Source: Cohnella sp. GbtcB17
Lineage (GTDB): Bacteria > Bacillota > Bacilli > Paenibacillales > Paenibacillaceae
Direction of reading: 5' to 3'
Assembly: GCF_019091135.1 (NCBI RefSeq)
Contig: NZ_JAGXJW010000012.1
Location: 1 to 64,000, forward strand
DNA length: 64,000 nt
Of the stretch, positions 1 to 8,963 are shown piece by piece (the stretch's first letter is position 1; each line of letters opens with the position of its first letter). The notes below the pieces were generated by a model. It was given only the letters and a program-made list of their open reading frames with translations. It searched no databases and had not been told where the DNA came from. The translations under genes were made by a program, and so were the position numbers.

Positions 1-90
1 GTCGCAATCCCGAGAATACCCTACTCTTTTTGTGCTTTCTAGGCCAAAAATTGGTACACAAACATTTATACATCATCGGCTGCCGGGGCC

Positions 91-319
91 ACAGCGGCAG
101 CTTTTGCCGCTATCCGCTTTCGCCGCGAGGCTGCAGGGCCAATAGCGGCAGCTTTTGCCGCTATTCGCTTGCGCCGCGTGGCTGCCGGGGCCAATAGCGG
201 CAGCTTTTGCCGCTATCTGCTTGCGCCGCGAGGCTGCAGGGCCAATAGCGGCAGCTTTTGCCGCTATTCGCTTGCGCCGCGTGGCTGCCGGGGCCAATAG
301 CGGCAGCTTTTGCCGCTAT
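91..319. repeat. Palindrome array A (5 units, 51-52 bp period)
   Basis: Five copies of a perfect palindrome with arms TAGCGGCA and TGCCGCTA around the 5-base loop GCTTT. They begin near 91, 142, 194, 245 and 297, so the period is 51-52 bp. The first copy has ACAGCGG in place of ATAGCGG. The roughly 29-bp spacers are also conserved, alternating between a form with GCTGCAGGGCC and one with GCTGCCGGGGCC, so this is a tandem repeat and not a CRISPR. Open frames on both strands here only translate the repeat. The array lies just beyond the terminator of the NRPS operon. Two larger arrays with the same arms and period are near 20.1-20.8 and 21.7-22.2 kb. Confidence 0.93.
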
Positions 320-361
320 TCGCTTGCGCCGCATGGCTGCGCCAGGCTAAAGCAAGTTCGC

Positions 362-396
362 AAAAGCGGCACAGCCCATCCGGGCTGATGCCGCTT
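362..396 (-). terminator. Terminator of the NRPS operon
   Basis: Read on the minus strand, an 8-bp outer stem (AAGCGGCA/TGCCGCTT) encloses an inner GC-rich stem (AGCCC/GGGCT) and is followed by TTTT. It lies 26 bases after the stop of the last operon gene. The outer arms match the array A palindrome, so a member of that repeat family seems to serve as the terminator. Confidence 0.75.
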
Positions 397-421
397 ATCC
401 GCTTTTTCGTCGCCTGAGCAA

Positions 422-2431
422 TTAGTCCGTCGACAGTACGATCGCCTGGCGCGGCCCCAGCTTAAACCGGTCCAAACGCTGTCCCTCCAGTCCCTCGCCC
501 GGCTCGCTGTCGATGCGCACCGCGAGTCCTCCGCCGCTCGCGCCGGCCGCGATACCGTCCCGCAGCAGCTCGGATACCGAGAGTGGAACCGCCGCCTCCG
601 TGCCCAAGTTGAACACGGCGAGCAACGTGCCCGCTTCCGAGCGATAGCCGTATGCGACGATATCGTCCGGCGCAGCCGGCGTAAAAAAGCGGTCCGGCCT
701 CATCAAGGGCAGCAGCCGCTTGCGCGCTTCGGACAGCCGCTCCAGCAACCCGATCATCGGCCTCGGATTTGTCCAATTCATCGTCATCTCATGGAAAAAC
801 GCACGCGGAATGTCGGAGCCGTCCGTGTTGTCGCCGAGTCCGCAGTTCATCGGCCGCTCTTCGTTCAGCTCGAAGCCGGTCGCGAGGAACGGAATGGCCC
901 GCGGCAGAAAGTGGTTGAACACCGCAATCATCCGCGCGAGCGCCGTTCCGCCACGGCTCGTGATTCGCGGCGTATCCGCCGTCTCGGCGCAGGCGAACAC
1001 ATGGATGTCCAGCTCCGGCAACTCCCGGACGTAGGCGAGCAGATTGTCCTTGCGGATGTCCGTCATCACGTTCCAGCCGCTGCCGAGCATGATATTGTAG
1101 CCGACGGCCGCCGCCTTGCGGTGGTTGCGGTTGAACAGATCCTCGCTGATAAGGAGCGCGTCCGGACGGATCGAGCGGATAGCGTCGAAAATCTCCTCCA
1201 GCAGGGGAATCGGCAGCACATGCCCGATATCGATGCGAAAGCCGTCGATCCCGTAGCGCTCGAGATTGAACCTCGCGGCCGCCACCAGCACATCCCACAG
1301 CTCCCGGTTCGGCTCCTCGCCCGGATAATAGTTGCATTTAATCGTATCGAACAGCACGTAGGGCGGCTGGTCTTCGCGGATAAAGGGCCGGGCGGCCGGC
1401 GCCGTATCGCGGTACAGCCGCCAGAACGTAATATCGGTCCAGATCGGCTGCACGTCGTTGATCCAGTCCGAGTGCGCGGGCGACGTTGTGATGCCCATCT
1501 CGGATTCGACGAGCGTCAGCAGCTCCTCGCCCGTCTCTGCGGCACGAAGCTTGAGCCGCTGCCACAGCGCATCGTCCAGCACGTTCGGCGGCTGGGAAAA
1601 CTGCGCGAGAAAGTCCGCGGTCTCGGCGCTGCGGTACACGGTCTCCAGCTTGTCCGGCGTGCACTCTTCAAAAAAGCCGAGCTCCGGAATATGCGGCAGC
1701 CGGAAGCCGTCCAGCGCTTCCTTGCGAATCCAGTACACCCAATCCGGGTGTGCGGCCAGCAGGTCGCTGTTGCGCGCGGTCACCCGCGGAATGAAGTCGA
1801 CGACGACCCGCATGCCCAGCGCATGGCAAGCCCCAACCAGCGCGGACAGCTCATCGTGCAGCGTCAGCTCCGGCATGCCGTCGAGCAGCGGATCGTGAAG
1901 GTTCGGATCCAGCTCAAATAGCGATTGCACCGCGTAAGGAGAACCGATATCGCCCTTCAGATGCAGCGTGCTGTAACGCGTTACCGGCAGCATATAGACG
2001 ATGTTCACGCCCATACGCCTAAGCAGCGGGAGCAGGAGCATGAATCGGAGAAAGGTGCCCGACTCGATCGCGCCGTCGCCATCGTAGTCCCAGGCCGTCG
2101 AATAGCGGACCAGCGTACTATAAATGATGCTGTCGTCAAGATCGGCTTCGGGCGCTGCCGCGGCCGAAGTTGCCGGTACGATCGCTGTCTCCCCTTTGTG
2201 CGCCGGTTCGCGAGCGGACGCGGCTTCGGCGGGCGAGACGCACTCCGTCAGCCGATCCAGATGCGCCGACAAAAAGGGGTAGGCATCGACGAGAATCTCG
2301 CCCCCCCGGCGCTCCGCGACGTTTGCGTATTCGCACGTATTCCAAATTTCCGGCACCCATATCCGTGTCCGGCCTTCCCCCTGCTCCGCCACGAACGCCG
2401 CGATTCGTCGCAGCGGCTCCTCAATTCGCAT
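422..2431 (-). CDS. Atypical GH13 (alpha-amylase family) enzyme, last gene of the NRPS operon
   Basis: A 669-residue GH13-type (beta/alpha)8 protein with no signal peptide, so probably cytoplasmic. The ATG at 2431 is chosen because GAGGAG lies about 9 bases upstream. It overlaps the end of the NRPS gene by 11 bp, which implies translational coupling. Visible GH13 motifs are region I (DFIPR, residues 212-216, where DxxxNH is usual), the nucleophile region GFRIDIGH (Asp401) and an acid/base region ISEDLF (Glu430). The usual region IV FxxNHD is replaced by AETADTPR near 482-489. The DFIPR and TADTPR variants suggest a non-standard GH13, possibly a transglycosylase-like or maltosyltransferase-like subfamily. 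That placement is inference; GH13 membership is firm. Its position in a biosynthetic operon suggests it makes or trims an oligosaccharide acceptor. Confidence 0.85.
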   Translation of the reverse strand: MRIEEPLRRIAAFVAEQGEGRTRIWVPEIWNTCEYANVAERRGGEILVDAYPFLSAHLDRLTECVSPAEAASAREPAHKGETAIVPATSAAAAPEADLDDSIIYSTLVRYSTAWDYDGDGAIESGTFLRFMLLLPLLRRMGVNIVYMLPVTRYSTLHLKGDIGSPYAVQSLFELDPNLHDPLLDGMPELTLHDELSALVGACHALGMRVVVDFIPRVTARNSDLLAAHPDWVYWIRKEALDGFRLPHIPELGFFEECTPDKLETVYRSAETADFLAQFSQPPNVLDDALWQRLKLRAAETGEELLTLVESEMGITTSPAHSDWINDVQPIWTDITFWRLYRDTAPAARPFIREDQPPYVLFDTIKCNYYPGEEPNRELWDVLVAAARFNLERYGIDGFRIDIGHVLPIPLLEEIFDAIRSIRPDALLISEDLFNRNHRKAAAVGYNIMLGSGWNVMTDIRKDNLLAYVRELPELDIHVFACAETADTPRITSRGGTALARMIAVFNHFLPRAIPFLATGFELNEERPMNCGLGDNTDGSDIPRAFFHEMTMNWTNPRPMIGLLERLSEARKRLLPLMRPDRFFTPAAPDDIVAYGYRSEAGTLLAVFNLGTEAAVPLSVSELLRDGIAAGASGGGLAVRIDSEPGEGLEGQRLDRFKLGPRQAIVLSTD

Positions 2432-5400
2432 CGTCGATTTCTCCTCTCCCCGTATCCGCAGGCTCAATCGCCCGTGCGCCTACCCTGTACTTTACATTTG
2501 AAAATACGGTCGTCTGCTCGGTCGGCTCCCACGTCTTCGAGAACAGGCCGATCCGGTCGACCTCGTCCGGCGCATCCAACTCAAGCAACATCTCCCACGG
2601 CTCGCCGACATCGTGCCGGGCCAGAAAACGCAGCTTGCCCGCATCCGACGCCTCGACGCGAAGTCCGTGCACGGCAGCCACCTCCGGCCTTGCATACAGT
2701 TCGTAATTGTCCGTGCGCTCCGGATAAAAGACGCCGAGCAGCTTGCGTCTTGCGCAGCCGAACATGATCTTGCCTTTAGTCTTGAACTTCACGATGATGC
2801 CATTGTGGAAGCAGCCGCCGAACTTTACGTCGTTCATCGTCTCCGTCTCGAAGGCGAACGCGCCCGGCGCCGGCGAGAGCAGCAGCTGCGGCGCCTCGTC
2901 CTTCACGATCCACGTATCGTCGATGCGGCCTGCGGTATGCACGATGCGAATCTGCTCGCCCGAACGCTCGATCGCAGTTCCGTTCGGATTAAACGCCCGC
3001 AGAAGCTCGCCCTCACCCAGCTCGAACGCCTCCCCGCCTTCACGCCCCGCCTTCGCGGCCGAGACGGCCGCACTTAGCTGAAGCAGCGCCGCATCGAAAA
3101 AGGCATGCTCTTCCTCCACGATCCGCTCGATCTCGGGCATCAGGTCCGCAAAGCGATACGTCCTTTCGCCGATCCGGTCGAAAAGCGCGAGCCGAACCGG
3201 CTCCCATGATGCCGCAATCCTCGCGCTCCGCGCTCGCAGCGCTTCGATATCGGCAGCGGCGCCTCCCGCCTGCCCGAGCAGCTTGAACAGCAGCTCGTAG
3301 TAGACGGTCTTGTAATTCGAGAGCGGAATCGCCTTGGCGAACCTGCCGGCATCCTGCCGCGTCTCCACCTCGACCGCGATCTCCCGCTCCAGGAACCGGA
3401 GCTCCGACGCCCCTCGCCTCCAGCGCTCCAGCTGATCGCGATGGTAAACAAGGGATGCCGCAAGAGAGAGCGGTTCGTCCGAGGAGCGGCCAAGCGACCA
3501 CAAATAAGGCATGGTGCCTTCCGCGCACCAGTTCGCGGCGTATAGCCTGCTCATCTCGTACAATGCCGCGAACGGGACGACGAAGTCCCGATAGACAGGC
3601 CGCGCGCCGTCGTCGATATGCATGTTGTCCAGCACGAACAGCAGGTCCCGCTTCACATCGTAGCCTTTGACGATAAAATAGTGCGTGTGCGGTTCGCTGC
3701 GATAATGATGCGAATAATACAGACCGTACAGATCGCCGGGCACAAGCGCCGGACGTCCCTGTTCGAGCGTGTCCGCGAGGATCGCCCTCATCTCCGCCTC
3801 GCTGCCGAACGAGCGACGGTCGATGTCCACTTGGAAAAGCGGCTTCAGTGTCTTCTCGTACAGCTCGAAAAAGTCGGTGTGCGGTTCGCTGCTGCGTTCG
3901 AACAAGTCCGCCTTCCAGCCGTCCGGGAAAAAGGTGAGACCGAACTGAGCATGGAACAAAAACAGATCGAAGCTGCCTGGCGCCAGCGAATCGAACAAAA
4001 TGGCCATCGGCTTGGTGAAGCAGTTGATCTGTTCCCACGTAAAGGCGTCCCGGTTCGGCACGACGCCGCCGAGCACGCGGATCGGCGAAGGCGTCTGCAC
4101 CTGCGCCAGGTCCGCCTCGACGATCGCGCGGAAGGCAAAGCGCCCCTGTCGCTGCCGTAGCAGCGAGGCGAGCCCGGCCGGGGTCGGCTCGGCATACAGG
4201 TCCGATGCCTTGGCGGGAATGCCGCGCGCCTTAAGGAGAGCGACCGCACGAAGGACATGGAGCGAATGACCGCCCCAGGCGAAAAAATCGTCGGCCGGCC
4301 CGAGCGGCTCGCCCGGCAGCAGCGAGGAAAGGCACGCCGCGATCGTATCGGCCAGCGCGCGATCGCCCTCGGCGTCGCTGAATCGGAGCGGGCCGTCGGC
4401 GACCGTCGCGCTCGCCTCCGGCGTTGGGCGGGTTTCGGACGCGCCGGCGTCGCTGCCGTCTGCGCGGACGGATGCCCGGGCCTGCTCGGCGGCGGGGGCT
4501 GCGACAGGAGCTTGCGCGGCGGCGAAGGCTTCGGCGGAAGCTTGCACAGCCCCGAATGCGGGTGCTGCGAACGCAGCCGCGCCCGGCGCCAGATCGACCA
4601 GCGCGCGCCGGCCCACCTTGCCGCGTGGCGTGAGCGGCAGCGCGGCCGGCCCCGCGAACGCCGCCGGAATCATGTACGCCGGCAGCCACTGCGCGGCGTA
4701 CGAACGCAGCTCGGACGGCGGCACCGGCCGCGAAGCCGTGTAATACGCATACAGCTCGCGGATGCCGTGCGCATCCTCGCGATCGACGACCGCCGCCATC
4801 CGGACGGCGTCGTGCGCCAGCAGGCAGCTCTCGATCTCGCCCGGCTCGATCCGGTAGCCGCGGATCTTGACCTGGCGGTCGAGCCGGCCGAGATGCTCGA
4901 TCGTGCCGTCCGTCAGCCAGCGGGCGAGATCGCCCGTCCGGTACAGCCTGCCGCCCGCGAGCGGATGGACCGCGAACGACCGCGCCGTCAGTTCGTCCCG
5001 GCCGCGGTAGCCGCGCGCAAGACCTTCTCCGGCGATGCACAGCTCGCCGGCCATGCCGACGGGGAGCAGCTCGCCCCGCCGGTCCAAGATCAGCACCTGC
5101 GTATTGGCGATCGGCCGACCCACCGTGATGAGACGTTCGGCGGTCACGTCCTGCAGCGTCGACCAAACGGTCGTCTCCGTCGGCCCGTACATATTGAAGA
5201 TCCGGGCATCCGTCCGCTGCCTGAGCTGCGTCAGCAGCATAGGCGGCAGCGGCTCCCCGCCGAGCATCAGCAGCTCTGCACCGCCGAGGAACGGCTCCGC
5301 CGGATCGTCGCCCTCCAGCAGCAGCTGCATGCGCGAGGGCGTCATCTGCACGACGTTGACTCCGCCGCGCAAGACGAGCGACCGCAACGCATCCCCGTCC

Positions 5401-7589
5401 TTAAGCTCGGCTTCCGTCGCAAGCGCGACCCGCATGCCCTTGGAGAGCGGCAGCAGCACTTCGGTGACAAAGATGTCGAAGGATACCGTCGTCACGCCGA
5501 GTACGACCGGTGAGCCGGGCAGCGGCAGCGACGATGCCATCGCTTCGACGAAGTTGACGGCCGCTCCGTGCTCGATCATGACGCCCTTCGGCTTACCCGT
5601 AGAGCCCGACGTATAAATGAGATAGGCGAGGTCTCCCGCGCCAGCCCCACCGCTCAGTCCGGCGGCGCTCGGTCCAGCTTCTATCCCGGTTCCAGCCTCT
5701 ATACAGGCTCCTGGCTCGTCTTCAAGCCCGTCTTGCAGTTCAACGAGCACGAACCCTTCTCCCGTCGCCGTCTTCCATGCCGCCGCGCGATCGCACATGC
5801 CCGGCGAGACCAGCAGACACCTGGCCCCGCTGTCCGCCAGACTGTAGGCGATTCGATCCGCCGGATGCGCGGGATCGAGCGGCAGGTACGCAGCGCCGGC
5901 CTTGAGAATGCCGTAGATGCCGGCGAGCAGCGCCGGCGACCGCTCCGCCAGCAGGCCGACGATCGTGCCCGGTCCGGCCCCCGCTTGCCGCAGACGCCCG
6001 GCGATCCGGTCAGCCGCTTCGTTCAGGCGCCCGTAGCTTACGGCGCGTCCAGCGCATTCGACGGCGATCCGCCCCGGCGTCAGCGCCGCCTGCGTCTCGA
6101 AAAGACCGTGCAGCGTGCGGTCCGCCGGATACGGCCGGCGCGTATCGTTGAACGACGCCAATAGGCGGAGCGTCCGATGTCCGGTCGTCATCGGCAGCTC
6201 GGCCAACCGGCGCCCGCCGTCCGCGATCATGCCGACAAGCAGCGCTGTGAGCGACTCCGCCATCGCCTCGACGCGCTGCGCGTCGAAGCAGATCTTGCGG
6301 TATTTCAAATCGACGGTGAAGCTGCCGTCCGGCGCCCATTCGTGGACAACGACGTCGAGCGGATTCGCCTGGCAGCCGGCATACAGCTCCCGCGTCTCCA
6401 CGGCCAGCCCGTCCAGCGTGTCGCGCGGCTTCGTGTTGTACACGTTGACGGTCGCCTGGAACAGCCCGTCCCGGCCTTTCTTGCGCAGCTCCAGATCCTG
6501 GGTCAGCAGATCGTAGGGGTACTTCTGGTGCGGCAAGCAGGTCCTCAGCCGCTCGTGAACCTTCCGGATGAAGTCGTCCGCCGTATCCGTCTCTTCCGCC
6601 CGGATTCGCAGGGGCATCGTACTCGCGAACATGCCGAACAGTCCTTTTTCCTCGCGGTTCGTCCGGTTGTAGACGGGCATGCCGACGACCAGGTCGGCGG
6701 CGTTCGCGTCGCGATGAAGCAGGATGAGCGCCAGCGCCGCGAATAGGGCGTGGACGGACACGCCGCGCGCCTCGGCGTGACGCCGAACGGCGTCGCTCAA
6801 TTCCGGATCGATGCGAAACGAATGGCGCGCACCGGCAAGGCTGCCCTCGACGAGCGGATACGGCGGCTCCGGCAGCTCGGCGAACTGCGCCCGCCAGAAG
6901 CGCCGGTCCCGCTCGAAGCGCGGCGAAGCGGCATACTGCCGCTCGCGCTCCAACAATGAGAAATAGCCGGCCGCCTCCGTCACGCCTTCCTTGTCCGTCT
7001 TCACTTCGTCCCATCGCTCGGACGTCCCGTCCGTCCGATCCGTCTCATACAGATCCGCGATTCGCTCCGACAGCAGCTGCACCGACCAGCCGTCCGCGAT
7101 CGCGTGATGGAATCGGTACGTATAGCCCGTGCGGCCGCCGTCCAGCCGGAACATCGCGAAGCGGAACAGCACATCGTCGGAGAGCTGCATCGGCTCGGCG
7201 GCGCCGCGGCGTACGAAGCGCTCCAGCTCGGCATCCGGGTCCGCTTCGCCCGACAGATCGACGAGCGGAATCCCGAACGACGGCGGAGCCTCCCGCAGCC
7301 GCTGCATCAAGCCGTCCGGCGTCTCGACGAACCCGAGCCGGAACGCGTCGTGCTCGCTCACGAACCGGCGTATCGCGCGCGCCAGCCGCCCGAAGTCGAC
7401 CGCGCCATGGATGACGGAGGTGCAGCCCACGACATGGAGCGACGTATCTGGATAGCGCTGCTCGACGTAGCCGATCCGCTTTTGCGGATGGGTCAGCGGA
7501 AACAAGGCGGCTGGAGCCGCGGCTGAAGCAGTGGACGAAGCTGCGGTTCCGGCGGCGGGCGCAGGACGCTCGGTATCGGTCATACGCAT
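2421..7589 (-). CDS. Single-module NRPS: C-A-T with BtrH-like and concanavalin-like C-terminal domains
   Basis: A 1722-residue cytoplasmic megasynthase. Its domains are condensation (about 28-470, intact HHAIADG at 161-167), adenylation (about 495-1000, with YTSGSTGKPKG and the A10 lysine Lys991), an Ala-rich linker, a carrier domain (about 1075-1145, GGHS with phosphopantetheine Ser1109), a BtrH_N/papain-like domain (about 1170-1510, candidate triad Cys1190, His1303, Asp1321) and a DUF1349/concanavalin-like beta-sandwich (about 1530-1705). The specificity residues by alignment to GrsA (D705 I706 T709 Q748 M775 G777 M800 V808 W809 K991) most resemble glycine codes such as that of DhbF. There is no thioesterase or reductase. 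In butirosin biosynthesis BtrH moves an acyl group from a carrier protein to an aminoglycoside, so the tail may unload the product onto a sugar (inference). The start ATG follows AAGGAGG, which overlaps the MATE stop codon. Confidence 0.93.
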   Translation of the reverse strand: MRMTDTERPAPAAGTAASSTASAAAPAALFPLTHPQKRIGYVEQRYPDTSLHVVGCTSVIHGAVDFGRLARAIRRFVSEHDAFRLGFVETPDGLMQRLREAPPSFGIPLVDLSGEADPDAELERFVRRGAAEPMQLSDDVLFRFAMFRLDGGRTGYTYRFHHAIADGWSVQLLSERIADLYETDRTDGTSERWDEVKTDKEGVTEAAGYFSLLERERQYAASPRFERDRRFWRAQFAELPEPPYPLVEGSLAGARHSFRIDPELSDAVRRHAEARGVSVHALFAALALILLHRDANAADLVVGMPVYNRTNREEKGLFGMFASTMPLRIRAEETDTADDFIRKVHERLRTCLPHQKYPYDLLTQDLELRKKGRDGLFQATVNVYNTKPRDTLDGLAVETRELYAGCQANPLDVVVHEWAPDGSFTVDLKYRKICFDAQRVEAMAESLTALLVGMIADGGRRLAELPMTTGHRTLRLLASFNDTRRPYPADRTLHGLFETQAALTPGRIAVECAGRAVSYGRLNEAADRIAGRLRQAGAGPGTIVGLLAERSPALLAGIYGILKAGAAYLPLDPAHPADRIAYSLADSGARCLLVSPGMCDRAAAWKTATGEGFVLVELQDGLEDEPGACIEAGTGIEAGPSAAGLSGGAGAGDLAYLIYTSGSTGKPKGVMIEHGAAVNFVEAMASSLPLPGSPVVLGVTTVSFDIFVTEVLLPLSKGMRVALATEAELKDGDALRSLVLRGGVNVVQMTPSRMQLLLEGDDPAEPFLGGAELLMLGGEPLPPMLLTQLRQRTDARIFNMYGPTETTVWSTLQDVTAERLITVGRPIANTQVLILDRRGELLPVGMAGELCIAGEGLARGYRGRDELTARSFAVHPLAGGRLYRTGDLARWLTDGTIEHLGRLDRQVKIRGYRIEPGEIESCLLAHDAVRMAAVVDREDAHGIRELYAYYTASRPVPPSELRSYAAQWLPAYMIPAAFAGPAALPLTPRGKVGRRALVDLAPGAAAFAAPAFGAVQASAEAFAAAQAPVAAPAAEQARASVRADGSDAGASETRPTPEASATVADGPLRFSDAEGDRALADTIAACLSSLLPGEPLGPADDFFAWGGHSLHVLRAVALLKARGIPAKASDLYAEPTPAGLASLLRQRQGRFAFRAIVEADLAQVQTPSPIRVLGGVVPNRDAFTWEQINCFTKPMAILFDSLAPGSFDLFLFHAQFGLTFFPDGWKADLFERSSEPHTDFFELYEKTLKPLFQVDIDRRSFGSEAEMRAILADTLEQGRPALVPGDLYGLYYSHHYRSEPHTHYFIVKGYDVKRDLLFVLDNMHIDDGARPVYRDFVVPFAALYEMSRLYAANWCAEGTMPYLWSLGRSSDEPLSLAASLVYHRDQLERWRRGASELRFLEREIAVEVETRQDAGRFAKAIPLSNYKTVYYELLFKLLGQAGGAAADIEALRARSARIAASWEPVRLALFDRIGERTYRFADLMPEIERIVEEEHAFFDAALLQLSAAVSAAKAGREGGEAFELGEGELLRAFNPNGTAIERSGEQIRIVHTAGRIDDTWIVKDEAPQLLLSPAPGAFAFETETMNDVKFGGCFHNGIIVKFKTKGKIMFGCARRKLLGVFYPERTDNYELYARPEVAAVHGLRVEASDAGKLRFLARHDVGEPWEMLLELDAPDEVDRIGLFSKTWEPTEQTTVFSNVKYRVGARAIEPADTGRGEIDDAN

Positions 7590-7601
7590 CGGTTGTCCTC
7601 C

Positions 7602-8963
7602 TTAGGCCGAGATTTGAGTGCCGGTCAGATTTTTGATCCATTTGCGCGACCGAAACCGCAGCAGTCCCGCGCCCAGGCGAACGAGCTCTTCGAGCGACAG
7701 GAAAAAATACACCCAGAACAGCGGCTGCTTCCAGACGAACGAGAGCAGCAGCCCGAGGGGGACGCCGATCAGCCAGGTGGCGGCCGACTCCATTTTGAAT
7801 ACGAACTTGCTGTCCCCGCCGCTCTGGAGGATGCCGCCAGCGATGATCATGTTGGCCACCTTCACCCACATGAACGCGGCGAATACCCAGAGGACGTGAA
7901 CGGACAGATCGCGCACCTCCCCGGTGATCGAGAATGCCGACGCGTACAGCGGCGACAGCGCCGCGATGCCCGCGCCCAGCGCCAGCGACAGGCCGATGCC
8001 CGTGCGAATCAGCCGCCCGGCATAATCGAGCGCGAGCCCGTGCTCGTCCGCGCCGAGCCGGTTGCCCACCAGCACGCCGGCCGCACCCGCCAGGCCCGAC
8101 AGCAGCCCGATGCTGAGACCTTGCAGCGGAAACGTGACCGTCATCGCCGTCATCTCGGTCGTCCCCATCCGGCTGTAAATGACGGCGTAAGCCGCCTCGC
8201 CCAGCACCCAGATCAGCTCCGTCAGCACGATCGGGTAAGTCGTAAGCAAAAACTTTCGCGCCAGATCGCCGCGAAAGCGCAGCAGATGCCGGAATCCCGC
8301 CGCGCCGGGCAGCTTGAACCGGTACACCGCCCCGACGATCAGCAGGCACTCGACGATGCGGGCCGTCAGCGTCGCATAGGCCGCGCCGGCCAGTCCCAGC
8401 TTCGGAAATCCCCAGTTGCCGAAAATCAGCAAGTAGTTCAGCGCAACGTTGACGATCACGACCGCGAGGCTGACGTACATCGGATATTTGACGTGCCCCG
8501 TGCTGCGCATGATGGCCGAATAGATCATCGTGAGCATCGTCGGCACGTAGCTGAGCGCCACGATTTTCAGAAAAATGTCGCCTTCGCCCGTCACCCGCGC
8601 GTCGGTCGTGAACAGCCCCAGGCAGAATTCCGGCATGAGAAAAACGAACGCCGAGAACGCCGCGGACAAGGACAGCCCGATAAGCAGCGTTATGCCGAGC
8701 AGATCGGTGATGCTGCGCACGTCCTTGCTGCCCCAGTATTGGGCGGCGTAAACCGACAATCCGGTCGCGAGACCCGCGAGGACGACGGAGATGACGCTGT
8801 AGATTTTGCTCGCCATGCCCACCGAAGCGATCGCCACGTCGCCGAGCTGCCCGACCATGAGCTGGTCGGTCATGTACAGGGCGGCCATGATCAAGCTCTG
8901 CAGCGCGATGGGGACGGCGATTTTGTACAAGCTTTTGTAAAAGCCGGCTTTCGTGTCATCCAT
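7602..8963 (-). CDS. MATE-family efflux transporter
   Basis: A polytopic membrane protein of about 453 residues with the two-half, roughly 12-helix pattern of MATE (NorM/DinF) exporters, which use Na+ or H+ gradients to expel small molecules. Hydrophobic segments begin around residue 15 and recur to the C-terminus. The N-terminal half starts with KIAVPIALQSLIMAALYMTDQLMVG, which is typical of the family. The start MDDTKAG at 8963 is preferred: it overlaps the end of the RibD-type gene by 8 bp and GGGGAGG lies 12 bases upstream. ATGs at 8975 and 8987 are alternatives. The stop TAA is part of the Shine-Dalgarno sequence of the NRPS gene 13 bases later. In this operon it is the obvious exporter of the NRPS product. 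Confidence 0.92.
   Translation of the reverse strand: MDDTKAGFYKSLYKIAVPIALQSLIMAALYMTDQLMVGQLGDVAIASVGMASKIYSVISVVLAGLATGLSVYAAQYWGSKDVRSITDLLGITLLIGLSLSAAFSAFVFLMPEFCLGLFTTDARVTGEGDIFLKIVALSYVPTMLTMIYSAIMRSTGHVKYPMYVSLAVVIVNVALNYLLIFGNWGFPKLGLAGAAYATLTARIVECLLIVGAVYRFKLPGAAGFRHLLRFRGDLARKFLLTTYPIVLTELIWVLGEAAYAVIYSRMGTTEMTAMTVTFPLQGLSIGLLSGLAGAAGVLVGNRLGADEHGLALDYAGRLIRTGIGLSLALGAGIAALSPLYASAFSITGEVRDLSVHVLWVFAAFMWVKVANMIIAGGILQSGGDSKFVFKMESAATWLIGVPLGLLLSFVWKQPLFWVYFFLSLEELVRLGAGLLRFRSRKWIKNLTGTQISA

Noticed and set aside
91-319. CRISPR-like regular spacing in the palindrome arrays (also 20114-20786 and 21685-22223)
   Set aside because: The spacers are nearly identical or alternate between two types, the repeats are palindromic with variable loops, and no cas genes are present.
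73-388. Ala/Arg-rich open frames of 74 and 77 codons on opposite strands
   Set aside because: They are translations of the tandem repeat with no ribosome site and no relation to any family.
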